DNA of 64,000 nucleotides, taken from positions 1-64,000 of the forward strand of contig CAYWSE010000014.1 of NCBI GenBank assembly GCA_964461025.1, given 5' to 3'. Of this stretch, positions 52,952 to 60,230 are shown piece after piece. The position numbers and the translations under genes were made by a program. The notes under the pieces are model-generated. The model was not told the origin of the DNA and searched no databases. It worked only from the letters and a program-made list of their open reading frames with translations. Numbering within the stretch: position 1 is the first letter of the stretch; each line of letters opens with the position of its first letter. This DNA is from JAHBVL01 sp964461025. Lineage in GTDB: Bacteria > Chloroflexota > Chloroflexia > Thermomicrobiales > UBA6265.

Positions 52952-53600
52952 AGGTTTCGATCCTGACCGATCGCTCTGACGCATTCGCCAGGCGCCGGCG
53001 CGCTCCTTCCACGCATCGCCGGAGACACCTCTAGCGCCGCACCGACAATCGCTCGCAAAGGCGGGTGCGTAGTCGGGGCGCCGCGTGTCCCGGAATAGTA
53101 CAACCTCAGTCTGGACGCCGCTTGTGAAACCCGGTGGGCGTCGTCCAAATCGTCAAAGTGACACGATTCTGTGACGCCGGCAGGCTGGATGATGCACGGA
53201 CGAGGCGGTTTTGCCGCCATGATTGCGGTGTCGCGCTGGAATATCGCGACACCGGTCGCAACGTGGCGGCAGCGGCGGAGATGAGGGCAATGTGCGGCGA
53301 ACGACGTTCGAGCCGGATTTCAAGGCACCCTGGCACTTGTGCCAGGCGTGCGGGTGACGGAGACGAACGGCACCGAAGCCGGGACGCCGCTCTCCATGTT
53401 CGCACCCCCTGACGAACATGCCTCCGCTGCTGCTTCCACGTTGACGACCAGCCTCTCTGCACGTCAGTCAGGTACACGCTTGGTCCTGCCAAGGGCAGTT
53501 TTCCAGTATCGCCAGTTCGATCGGCGCTGCGACGCCCGGTGATCACACGGCCGAACTCGACAATACCAACCGGCGAGATGAGCACAACACGGCGGCGAAG
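52952..53600. other. Gap between sucA and the stress cluster, with two inverted repeats
   Basis: 650 bp with no convincing gene. CGGTGTCGCG (53226-53235) pairs with CGCGACACCG (53245-53254) around 9 nt. A perfect palindrome CCTGGCAC-TT-GTGCCAGG lies at 53329-53346. Neither is followed by a T run. Either could be a site for a regulator of sucAB or of the plus-strand genes. Confidence 0.5.
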
Positions 53601-53618
53601 TTGTCACACGTTTGTCAC
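53601..53618 (+). promoter_or_regulatory. Direct repeat TTGTCAC-N4-TTGTCAC, site 1
   Basis: TTGTCAC at 53601-53607 and 53612-53618; one helical turn (11 bp) apart. The same arrangement occurs at 54211-54228. It begins about 105 bp upstream of the chosen start of the flavin-binding protein. The 7+4+7 geometry is that of PhoB/OmpR-family boxes (Pho box CTGTCAT-N4-CTGTCAT). Confidence 0.6.
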
Positions 53619-53705
53619 ATCGGAAGAGGGGACTGTACGCGTCTGCGATCAGGGGAGTCCGACAATCGGGACTGGAAGAATCTGACGCTAGACAAGACGG
53701 CGCAT

Positions 53706-54122
53706 GTGATTGGCATTCTCTCTCCGAGCGAAATCGAAGCAGTGCTCAGCCAGAACCGGGTCGGCCGGCTGGCGATGTGTGCGGGTGCGTTTCCGTACGT
53801 CGTGCCAGTCTCCTATGTCTACGACGGCCGGGTGGTCTACGGGTATAGCGGGCCTGGCCAGAAGATCGAGATGATGCGGAGCCAGCCGAAGGTTGCGTTG
53901 CTGGTCGACGACATTCAATCCCATGGCCAGTGGGAATCAGTGCTCGTCGAGGGCACGTTCGAGGAGGTGACCGATCCCGTCGAGCGGATGTATGCCTCGG
54001 CGGTGCTGAACGGGTTGTCGGATCAGATGATCACGCGTGGCATCGCCGCCGAGCCAGGGTTGGTGCTCTACCGCGTTGTGCCCACGCGAAAATCCGGCCG
54101 GTTCGAAATCGGCTCGCATTGA
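53706..54122 (+). CDS. Pyridoxamine 5'-phosphate oxidase-like flavin-nucleotide-binding protein
   Basis: 138 residues from a GTG at 53706; the open frame extends up to a TTG at 53601, but that lies inside the direct repeat and no good ribosome-binding site supports any start. The domain begins LSPSEIEAVLSQNRVGRLAM, then FPYVVPVSYVYDGRVVYGYS, GPGQKIEMMRSQPKVALLVD and ALNGLSDQM-like end. This is the Pyridox_ox_2 / FMN-binding split-barrel pattern. Relatives bind flavin and often act in oxidative or nitrosative stress. It precedes the RIC domain gene and has an identical promoter motif. No enzyme activity claimed. Confidence 0.75.
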   Translation: MIGILSPSEIEAVLSQNRVGRLAMCAGAFPYVVPVSYVYDGRVVYGYSGPGQKIEMMRSQPKVALLVDDIQSHGQWESVLVEGTFEEVTDPVERMYASAVLNGLSDQMITRGIAAEPGLVLYRVVPTRKSGRFEIGSH

Positions 54123-54210
54123 CGTCGATACGGCCTGGCCGGCACAAATCTCAATAATTCTGAGTGAATTAGTCGGATTATCGCGGACGTTGTGATGGTC
54201 GGACTGCGAT

Positions 54211-54228
54211 TTGTCACGATTTTGTCAC
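54211..54228 (+). promoter_or_regulatory. Direct repeat TTGTCAC-N4-TTGTCAC, site 2
   Basis: TTGTCAC at 54211-54217 and 54222-54228, 75 bp before the RIC-domain start codon. The spacer is GATT here and ACGT at site 1. A third, degenerate TTGTCAA follows at 54236-54242. Confidence 0.6.
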
Positions 54229-54302
54229 ACAGGCGTTGTCAAACTTCCAGTCAGTAAGTCGCGCCGGGAGATGGCGACATCTCCGTATGTGAGGGAGCCA
54301 TC

Positions 54303-54524
54303 ATGGAAAACGCATTTCAGGACGTCCGCGCAACGCTCGTGAGGGATTTGGTCGAACACTATCCGGCGGTGATGTCCCTGCTGACGCCATATGGCATCGA
54401 TCTTTGTTGCGGTGGCGGGCGTGAGGTCGGTGAAGCACTCGAACTGCACGGCGCGCCCGTTGACGACGTCGTGGGCGCGATCGTCGCCATCGTTCAGTCG
54501 GAGCAGGAGGCGCTGGCTTCATGA
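54303..54524 (+). CDS. RIC/ScdA N-terminal domain (DUF542) protein
   Basis: 73 residues. GAGGGAGCC precedes the ATG. LVRDLVEHYPAVMSLLTPYG followed by IDLCCGGGREVGEALEL is the ScdA_N signature with the conserved double Cys. In full-length RIC/YtfE proteins this domain precedes a di-iron hemerythrin-like domain that repairs iron-sulfur clusters damaged by NO or peroxide. Here only the N-terminal domain is encoded, so it may act with a separate partner or as a sulfur/iron-binding adaptor. Its stop overlaps the next start (ATGA). Located behind direct-repeat site 2. Confidence 0.8.
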   Translation: MENAFQDVRATLVRDLVEHYPAVMSLLTPYGIDLCCGGGREVGEALELHGAPVDDVVGAIVAIVQSEQEALAS

Positions 54525-55792
54525 ATCCGGCCAGAGTAGCGCCGGTTGGGTTCGTTGGGGGATTGTTCTGCCTGGCGACAGCAGCGCTGGTCGCCGGATT
54601 GACGAATCGGGATGGCCGCTGGTGGGAAGCGGCCATCCACCTGGCGGTGCTGGGCGGTGTGTTGCCGGTGAGCTACGCGGTCAATCACCGGATCGTTCCC
54701 GTCTTCTCCCGCCGGAAATGGCAGAGGGAGCAACTCTGGTTCGTTTTGGTCGCATCGAGTCTGGCTGGCGGAGTGCTCTCCGCAGCCGGATTCCGGTTCG
54801 ATCACGACATGCTCCTTCAGGTGGGGGCGGTGCTCGGGCTGGTCGGTGGCATGTTGTTCACCGTCCAGATTGGCATGCTGTTCAGGCAGGAACCGGCCGG
54901 TCCCCTGCCGCCCCTTCCATTTGAAACTCAAACAGCCGTCGATCGCATCGCTACCCGCTTTTCACGCTTGTCCGGTATCTACCTCCTGATTGGACTGCTC
55001 GCAGGCGTCGCAACCTCCTTTTCAGTGCCGGACCGGGGGCGCTGGGACCTCGTCTGGGCGCATGTGCTGTTGCTCGGTTGTGTGGTCTCGATGGCGGCGA
55101 GTGTGACCTATCACGTCCTGCCGCGATGGTCTGATGGGCGATGGCGAACGCCGCGGCTCATCCCGGTCCATTTTGCGCTCTCGCTGATCGCCACACCGGC
55201 AATGATCGTGGCGCTGGCAACCGATCAGAGCTGGCTCTTTCGAATTGGCGGTCCGTTGCAGGCCGTGGCGCTCCTCCTTTGGGGCATCAACTGCGCGCCG
55301 TTGATGCTGCGGCTGCCGCAGCCGACCCGCCTGGCCTGGTTCATAGCGTTTGGATTTCTGGCGATGGGCGTGTCGCTCGGCGCGGCGTTTGCGATTCGTG
55401 AGAAGTTCGGGCCGATCTACCGGCAGGTGCATGCCGAGTTCAATCTCTTCGGCTGGGCCGGAATGCTGATTCTTGGCGCGGCGTATTATCTGGTGCCCCG
55501 ATTTGCCGGCAGCGCCATGGTCTGGCCGAGACTGGTCAATCTTCAGATTCCAGCGCTTGCCGCGGCGATCTTTGCCGGCGGGATCGTTCGACGACTGCAG
55601 AATGGCGGTCGCGGCGACTTTCAGACGGCGATCGAGCTCTCTCATGTTGGCATCGCGCTGGTGCTGGCGTCGTTCGCGGTGCAGATTGCATTCACTTTCC
55701 GGGCGAAGCCGTCTGCCCCCGTTCTTCTCATCCCGGTCCGGCAGACGAAGAAAACTCCGGAGGGCTCGTTGCCGCTCCGGAGCTCTGGCTGA
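54521..55792 (+). CDS. Multi-pass NnrS/heme-copper-like membrane protein
   Basis: 423 residues, about eleven or twelve hydrophobic helices. Conserved-looking His occur in transmembrane contexts: VNHRIVPVFSRRKWQ, FDHDMLLQVG, WAHVLLLGCVVSMAASVTYH, VHAEFNLFGWAGMLILGAAY. The YHVLPR and HAEFNLFGWAGM-x6-YYLVPRF segments resemble NnrS and cbb3-like subunit I relatives found with NO-response genes. A role in NO tolerance or heme/copper binding is inferred from these and from coupling with the RIC domain gene (overlap 4 bp). I do not see enough ligands for a complete heme-copper centre. Confidence 0.7.
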   Translation: MNPARVAPVGFVGGLFCLATAALVAGLTNRDGRWWEAAIHLAVLGGVLPVSYAVNHRIVPVFSRRKWQREQLWFVLVASSLAGGVLSAAGFRFDHDMLLQVGAVLGLVGGMLFTVQIGMLFRQEPAGPLPPLPFETQTAVDRIATRFSRLSGIYLLIGLLAGVATSFSVPDRGRWDLVWAHVLLLGCVVSMAASVTYHVLPRWSDGRWRTPRLIPVHFALSLIATPAMIVALATDQSWLFRIGGPLQAVALLLWGINCAPLMLRLPQPTRLAWFIAFGFLAMGVSLGAAFAIREKFGPIYRQVHAEFNLFGWAGMLILGAAYYLVPRFAGSAMVWPRLVNLQIPALAAAIFAGGIVRRLQNGGRGDFQTAIELSHVGIALVLASFAVQIAFTFRAKPSAPVLLIPVRQTKKTPEGSLPLRSSG

Positions 55793-55890
55793 GCGCACCT
55801 GACTGCAAGGAACTGCAGTAACGCAAGGAGGAAGTTCGTGCCGACTGGTGCGCTGGACACCCTTCTGTAGCGCCAGGAAGGACCGGCGCG

Positions 55891-56706
55891 CTAGCTGACT
55901 ACCACGGTGCCCGTCATGTTGGCGTGAAACTCGCAGAAGTACTCAAACGTGCCCGGGGCATCGAACGTCTGGGTGAACGTTCCACCCGAAGCGATCGGTC
56001 CGGACTGGAATCCTGAACCTGAAGGCGACTGTGTGACCGTATGCGGCGATCCGTCGTTGTTCGTCCATGTGACAGAGTCGCCAACGCCTATTTCAATGGT
56101 GGCTGGATTGAACGCGAAGCCCTCGATGGTCACGGCGGTTTCGCCAGCCATCGCGCTACCGTCCATCCCCATGCCCATGTCCATCGAGGCGCCGGTCAGG
56201 AAGATCGTCACCATGGTTGTGCCGTCGCCGTTGTCGTGAAGCCACGCCACGCCGCCGAATCCGGAGTTGTTGAGCGCCGCCAAACCGAAAGCGAGATCAG
56301 ATTGACCCATCAGCGTACCGCCGACGTCACCACAGGCGATGTAGTTCTGGATATTCGCGTCGCTCTCATGGACGACAAGGGTATGACCGCCGGCGGCAAT
56401 GTCGGCGAGCGCTGCCTGCACGGTCGTCTGGCTGCTCTCGACCGGAATCGCCGTTGATACGCCCACCGTGCCGCCGGCCATCATCATGCCGTCAACCGAG
56501 TAATCGAAACCAACGTTAGTCAGTGGATAGACGACGTCGCCGGGAGCCGCACATGTGCCGGTGTGCAGATGGGCAGGATGTGTTGCAGGCATCCCCTGTG
56601 CGACAGCCGAACGTGTGGCCGCACCCGTCGCCAGCGCGCTGGCAAGGGTCAACGCGAACGCCAGCGCAACGATCGGCCGGATTGGTATTCGCAGTCTCGA
56701 CATCAT
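55891..56706 (-). CDS. Secreted protein with CHRD-like domain fused to a cupredoxin
   Basis: 271 residues. Signal peptide (PIRPIVALAFALTLASALAT, cleavage near AVAQ). First domain: HPAHLHTGTCAAPGDVVYPL, VVHESDANIQNYIACGDVGG, WLHDNGDGTTMVTIFLTG, a pattern common in Chloroflexota secreted proteins and CHRD-like. Then a Met-rich stretch MDMGMGMDGSAMAGE. The second domain is a plastocyanin-type cupredoxin: FNPATIEIGVGDSVTWTNND, SPHTVTQS, and TFEYFCEFHANMTG, giving the His-Cys-His-Met type 1 copper site. Likely a periplasmic or secreted copper protein that carries electrons or stores copper. Convergent with the NnrS-like gene 98 bp away. Confidence 0.8.
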   Translation of the reverse strand: MMSRLRIPIRPIVALAFALTLASALATGAATRSAVAQGMPATHPAHLHTGTCAAPGDVVYPLTNVGFDYSVDGMMMAGGTVGVSTAIPVESSQTTVQAALADIAAGGHTLVVHESDANIQNYIACGDVGGTLMGQSDLAFGLAALNNSGFGGVAWLHDNGDGTTMVTIFLTGASMDMGMGMDGSAMAGETAVTIEGFAFNPATIEIGVGDSVTWTNNDGSPHTVTQSPSGSGFQSGPIASGGTFTQTFDAPGTFEYFCEFHANMTGTVVVS

Positions 56707-56884
56707 TCGATATGCCCCCTAACGTTTCGGAAACGATCAGAATGACCGCTCCCATCGGTGTGTCGTTCGCGCCGGCGCGATTACCATTCACAACGCACAG
56801 ATCGGTTGCGTGGATCACTCAACGCCGCGCCTTCGGTCAGGGTAGCGGTCCTTTTCGTCCAAATCCATCCGTCAGGTGACAGAC

Positions 56885-58150
56885 ATGGCCAAAGCAAAGA
56901 AGAAGTCGATCGTCGCGCAGGTATCCGACAGCCGAACCCCGACACTCTCGTGGACAATCGGCGGGGCGGAGTACGACGACCGGATCGTGCGCGTGCGGGA
57001 GGAGCTGGAAAAGCGCAATCTCGACGGGCTGGTGCTCTTCCACCCGGTGCGCATGGCCTACGTGAGCGGTTTTTTTCATCTCTCGACCGAGCGGCCGATG
57101 GCGATCGTCATTTCCCGCGAGGGAGGCATCGGCGGGCTGATTCCACACCTGGAGGTAGGTCACTTCGCCAAGGCCCGTAGCATCACCAATGTCGAGGTTT
57201 ATCCAGAGTATCCAACCGGCGGCGGCAAGCACCCGATGTTTCATCTTGCCGACCTGCTCAAAACGATGAAGCTGAACAAGCGGGGAGTCCGGCTTGGGTA
57301 TGACAACAACGGCTATCTCGACATCAACGGCTACGACGGACCAGCGCTCTCAGAGATCGTTGCCGGATGGGTGGAGTGCGTTCCAGCCCGTGATCTCGTC
57401 GACCGGCTTCGGGCGGTCAAGAGTCAGGAAGAGCTTCGCCTGATCGCCGAGAGCTGTGTCTGGGGGAATCTGGCGCACCGGTTGATGCATGATGCAATCG
57501 AACCCGGTCGCGGGGCCATGGAGATCTGGCTGGACGCCTCGAATGTGGCGTCGCAAATGATGTCGGCGTCGCTCGGTCCCGGTTATCAGCCGATGACATC
57601 AGCATTCGGCTTTCCGGCCCTGGCCAATTTCACTGCCGGGTCGAGCACCTCTGATCCTCACGCGCTGAACAGCGCAACAGGTTTGCGCGTCGGTGATGTG
57701 CTCGTGACCTATGGCGGCGCCGATGTCGGTGGATACGTGTCTGAGCTGGAGCGGACGATGTTTCTCGGCGCTCCGTCGAAGGACGCCGCGAAGGCGTTCG
57801 GGCAGATGTTGATACTGCAGCAAGTGGCGTTCGATGCGATCCGACCAGGGCGTACGTTCGCCGCAGTTGAGGCGGATGTGCGGGAAGCGTTTGCCGAGCT
57901 GGGATTGTTGCCAAACCAGCGACATCACACCGGCCATGGGATCGGGCTGGAGGGCCACGAGTGGCCGTTCATCGATCTTGGCTCGGAGGATGTCATCGAG
58001 GAAAACATGGTGCTTTCCGTCGAGCCCGGGTTCTATCTACCGGGTCTGGCGGGATTCCGCCATTCGGACACGATCGTCGTCCGCGCCAGCGGCTCCGAGC
58101 GGATGACCTGGTATCCGCGCGACCTGGAGAGTCTGACCATCGACGTGTGA
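56885..58150 (+). CDS. M24 (pita-bread) family protein with altered metal site, creatinase-like
   Basis: 421 residues from the ATG at 56885 (AGGTGA 5 nt upstream). N-terminal creatinase-type domain (YDDRIVRVREELEKRNLDGL, PVRMAYVSGFFHLSTERPMA) plus the pita-bread domain. In aminopeptidase P/prolidase the metal ligands are Asp, Asp, His, Glu, Glu. Here the aligned positions are Tyr (TYGGADVGGY), Glu (VSELERTMF), His (HTGHGIGLEGHE), Glu (SVEPGFY) and Ser (FRHSDTIVV), so three of five are changed. Creatinase and other family outliers also lack the metals, but substrate is not inferable. Annotation as Xaa-Pro peptidase would be unsafe. Confidence 0.8.
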   Translation: MAKAKKKSIVAQVSDSRTPTLSWTIGGAEYDDRIVRVREELEKRNLDGLVLFHPVRMAYVSGFFHLSTERPMAIVISREGGIGGLIPHLEVGHFAKARSITNVEVYPEYPTGGGKHPMFHLADLLKTMKLNKRGVRLGYDNNGYLDINGYDGPALSEIVAGWVECVPARDLVDRLRAVKSQEELRLIAESCVWGNLAHRLMHDAIEPGRGAMEIWLDASNVASQMMSASLGPGYQPMTSAFGFPALANFTAGSSTSDPHALNSATGLRVGDVLVTYGGADVGGYVSELERTMFLGAPSKDAAKAFGQMLILQQVAFDAIRPGRTFAAVEADVREAFAELGLLPNQRHHTGHGIGLEGHEWPFIDLGSEDVIEENMVLSVEPGFYLPGLAGFRHSDTIVVRASGSERMTWYPRDLESLTIDV

Positions 58151-58360
58151 GCCCCTGGCGTTCCGATTGTGGCACTCTTGCCATATGCCGGGGCCATGTC
58201 GTGACGAGCGTGTGACTGGCTGCAGTTCATACTCGGACAATGAAGAACGACGTGGCAGACAACCCACTGCACGCGGTGGCGAGGGCGGACCTCGCCGGGA
58301 CACTTCGTTTCCGGAACGCCTGCTGCGCATTCCGGGCGAAGGGCGAAAGGAGTTGGAGCA

Positions 58361-58813
58361 ATGGCGCTCAACACTGAGTACCGGATGCGCGGCCTCACGC
58401 TGAGCCGGCTCGAAGAGGAGCGGATCGAGCGACAGGTAAAGTCGCTGGAGAAACGCATCGAGCAGTTCCCCGATCCACGACTGGAAATTGCGTTTGACGA
58501 GCAGGCGACGCCGCATCTCGTGAAAGTCGATATGCGGCTGGCGCTGGGGCCGCTTGGCGGGCACCTGGTCAGTCATCAGGAAGGACCATCGGCCGATACG
58601 GCGACCAAAGCGGCGTTCTCCGACCTGAAGCGGCAGCTGGAGCGACGTCTTGCGAATCAGCGCGGCGAAGCAACATTTGGCGTGCCGAGTCGCCGGTTGC
58701 CGGCCGATCTACGCCCGGCCGGTCAGGAAGCAAATGACGAAGAGTTCGACGAAGACGATCTCGAATCCGACGAGTTCGAATACGACGACGAAGCGACGGG
58801 CGTTGCCATCTAG
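58361..58813 (+). CDS. HPF/RaiA-like ribosome hibernation factor
   Basis: 150 residues. AAAGGAG lies before the ATG. The HPF/RaiA alpha/beta fold is visible: LEEERIERQVKSLEKRIEQF, HLVKVDMRLALGP, and SADTATKAAFSDLKRQLERR. The final 35 residues are strongly acidic (EEFDEDDLESDEFEYDDEAT), unlike long HPF with its C-terminal dimerisation domain. Basic residues in the middle (RLANQRGE) would face rRNA. It likely binds the 30S subunit in stationary phase. A bidirectional terminator separates it from the convergent universal stress gene. Confidence 0.7.
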   Translation: MALNTEYRMRGLTLSRLEEERIERQVKSLEKRIEQFPDPRLEIAFDEQATPHLVKVDMRLALGPLGGHLVSHQEGPSADTATKAAFSDLKRQLERRLANQRGEATFGVPSRRLPADLRPAGQEANDEEFDEDDLESDEFEYDDEATGVAI

Positions 58814-58841
58814 CCGGATTGCGGGAACCGGGGAACAACGC

Positions 58842-58871
58842 ATCGGCCAGCAGCACAGACTGCTGGCCGAT
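58842..58871. terminator. Bidirectional terminator between HPF and universal stress genes
   Basis: ATCGGCCAGCAG (58842-58853), loop CACAGA, CTGCTGGCCGAT (58860-58871), 12 perfect pairs; the plus strand then reads TGCATTCGATTT. Placed 29 bp after one stop and 28 bp before the other, between convergent genes. Confidence 0.75.
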
Positions 58872-58899
58872 TGCATTCGATTTGACGTTGAGGTTTTCG

Positions 58900-59844
58900 T
58901 CAGTCGGGGGCGATTGACTCCAGATATTCCCGCGTGACCACGACCACGGGGGCCGAACCATTCTGGATCAGTTTCATCGCCGTGCTGCCGAGCACCCAGC
59001 GCGGCACGCCGCGACGTCCGTGACTGGAGAGGACGAGCATATCCCCCTCCTGCAGCCAGTCGTGTAGCGCATCGGCGGGACGTCCGCTGTACAAATCGCC
59101 AACCGCCCTGGCTCCAAGCATTCTCAACCGGTTGACAGCCTGATCGAGCAACTCTTTGCCTGCCGCTTCGCGTGCGGCGAGGACATCTTCGGAGTAGCTC
59201 GGGGGGATTGGCTGTAAACCGCTCAGTGGAATGATGAGATCGTCGACTGCCGGAGCCAGCACATGTACGGCATGGACCTCGACATCGTGGAGAACGCCGA
59301 TGGCTGCGGCGACTGGAAGCGCTCCCGTGGAGAGCGCCGAATTGTCGATAGGAGCGATGACCCGGTTGATGGCCACTCGCTGATCGAGCTCACCTTCCGG
59401 GCCGATCACGCAGACCGGCAAGGGGGCATGACGAACAACTCTGTCGGCGACAGAACCGCTGGCGAATCGGCCCACAGCGCCCCTGCCGCGACTCGACATG
59501 ATGATCAGGTCGGCGCTGTGCTGATGCGCCGCGGCGAGGATCTGTTCGGTCGGATCACCCTCAGCGACGACGAGGGTCACGTTCTCGCGATCGGGAAAGT
59601 AGCGCGATTGCACCGTGTTCAGCTGTTCAGTGGCCAGCTCCCGGTAGGCGGAGGCCATCTCCTCACCGCTGGAGACAATTTTGCCCGTGAAATTGCGAAC
59701 CCCGGACTGGTGGGCGACGACCTCGAGCAGGACGAGCTCTACACCTTCTCCTGCAAGCGCGGCAGCCCATGGCAGGGCGCGTTCGCCATAGTCAGACCCA
59801 TCGAGTGGCACCAGAATTCTGCGGATTGAGTACTGGTCGGTCAC
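58900..59844 (-). CDS. Tandem-domain universal stress protein (UspA family)
   Basis: 314 residues from the GTG at 59844, with GAGAGGAAG upstream. Two UspA domains: the first starts RRILVPLDGSDYGERALPWA, with ATP-binding IIMSSRGRGAVGRFASGSVA; the second starts NRVIAPIDNSALSTGALPVA and ends MLVLSSHGRRGVPRWVLGST AMKLIQNG. Both carry the G-x2-G-x9-G-[ST] nucleotide loop, so ATP binding is likely. Role: stress survival. Stands alone, convergent with the HPF-like gene. Confidence 0.9.
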   Translation of the reverse strand: MTDQYSIRRILVPLDGSDYGERALPWAAALAGEGVELVLLEVVAHQSGVRNFTGKIVSSGEEMASAYRELATEQLNTVQSRYFPDRENVTLVVAEGDPTEQILAAAHQHSADLIIMSSRGRGAVGRFASGSVADRVVRHAPLPVCVIGPEGELDQRVAINRVIAPIDNSALSTGALPVAAAIGVLHDVEVHAVHVLAPAVDDLIIPLSGLQPIPPSYSEDVLAAREAAGKELLDQAVNRLRMLGARAVGDLYSGRPADALHDWLQEGDMLVLSSHGRRGVPRWVLGSTAMKLIQNGSAPVVVVTREYLESIAPD

Positions 59845-60230
59845 AGTTGCTTCCTCTCTGTTGCGCCGGTGCCGAAGGGCGCCTGCAAACATGCCTTCCC
59901 ACATGGCGATGGCGACCCTGACAAGCAGCCGTGACTATCGTACCTAAAAAGGCGCTCTCACGACGCTCCCCAGCGGTGCGCTCGTTGCTGAAAAGGGCCG
60001 ACAACCGCATCTTTCTGTGCGAATGCACACGTGAAGAAGAACGATATGGTGCGCCGTTTCCAATGTCGAAACAAACGCGCCTTTCCATGCTTTCATGGGG
60101 CATACGGCGAACTGTGTCTTTCTTGACAGGAATTTGAGACATCCATACAATGCCGAGCGCCCATATCAAGGCGTCGCGCGCGTGGTGCGCGACAAGCATC
60201 AGACGTCACTCACCCTGGAGGAACGTGACA
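59845..60230. other. Divergent intergenic region with the sugar ABC promoter
   Basis: 386 bp between the UspA and ABC binding-protein starts. The plus-strand promoter at 60123-60151 is the only clear feature. Confidence 0.5.
60123..60151 (+). promoter_or_regulatory. Near-consensus sigma70 promoter of the sugar ABC operon
   Basis: TTGACA (60123-60128), a 17-bp spacer, TACAAT (60146-60151). The -35 is perfect and the -10 has one mismatch. Predicted start near 60158 leaves a 73-nt leader before the ATG at 60231. Confidence 0.75.

Noticed and set aside
53142..53175. GTGAC-type direct repeat near the sucA 5' gap as a third copy of the TTGTCAC operator
   Set aside because: The half-sites are 13 bp apart instead of 11 and lack the TTGTCAC core; not the same element.
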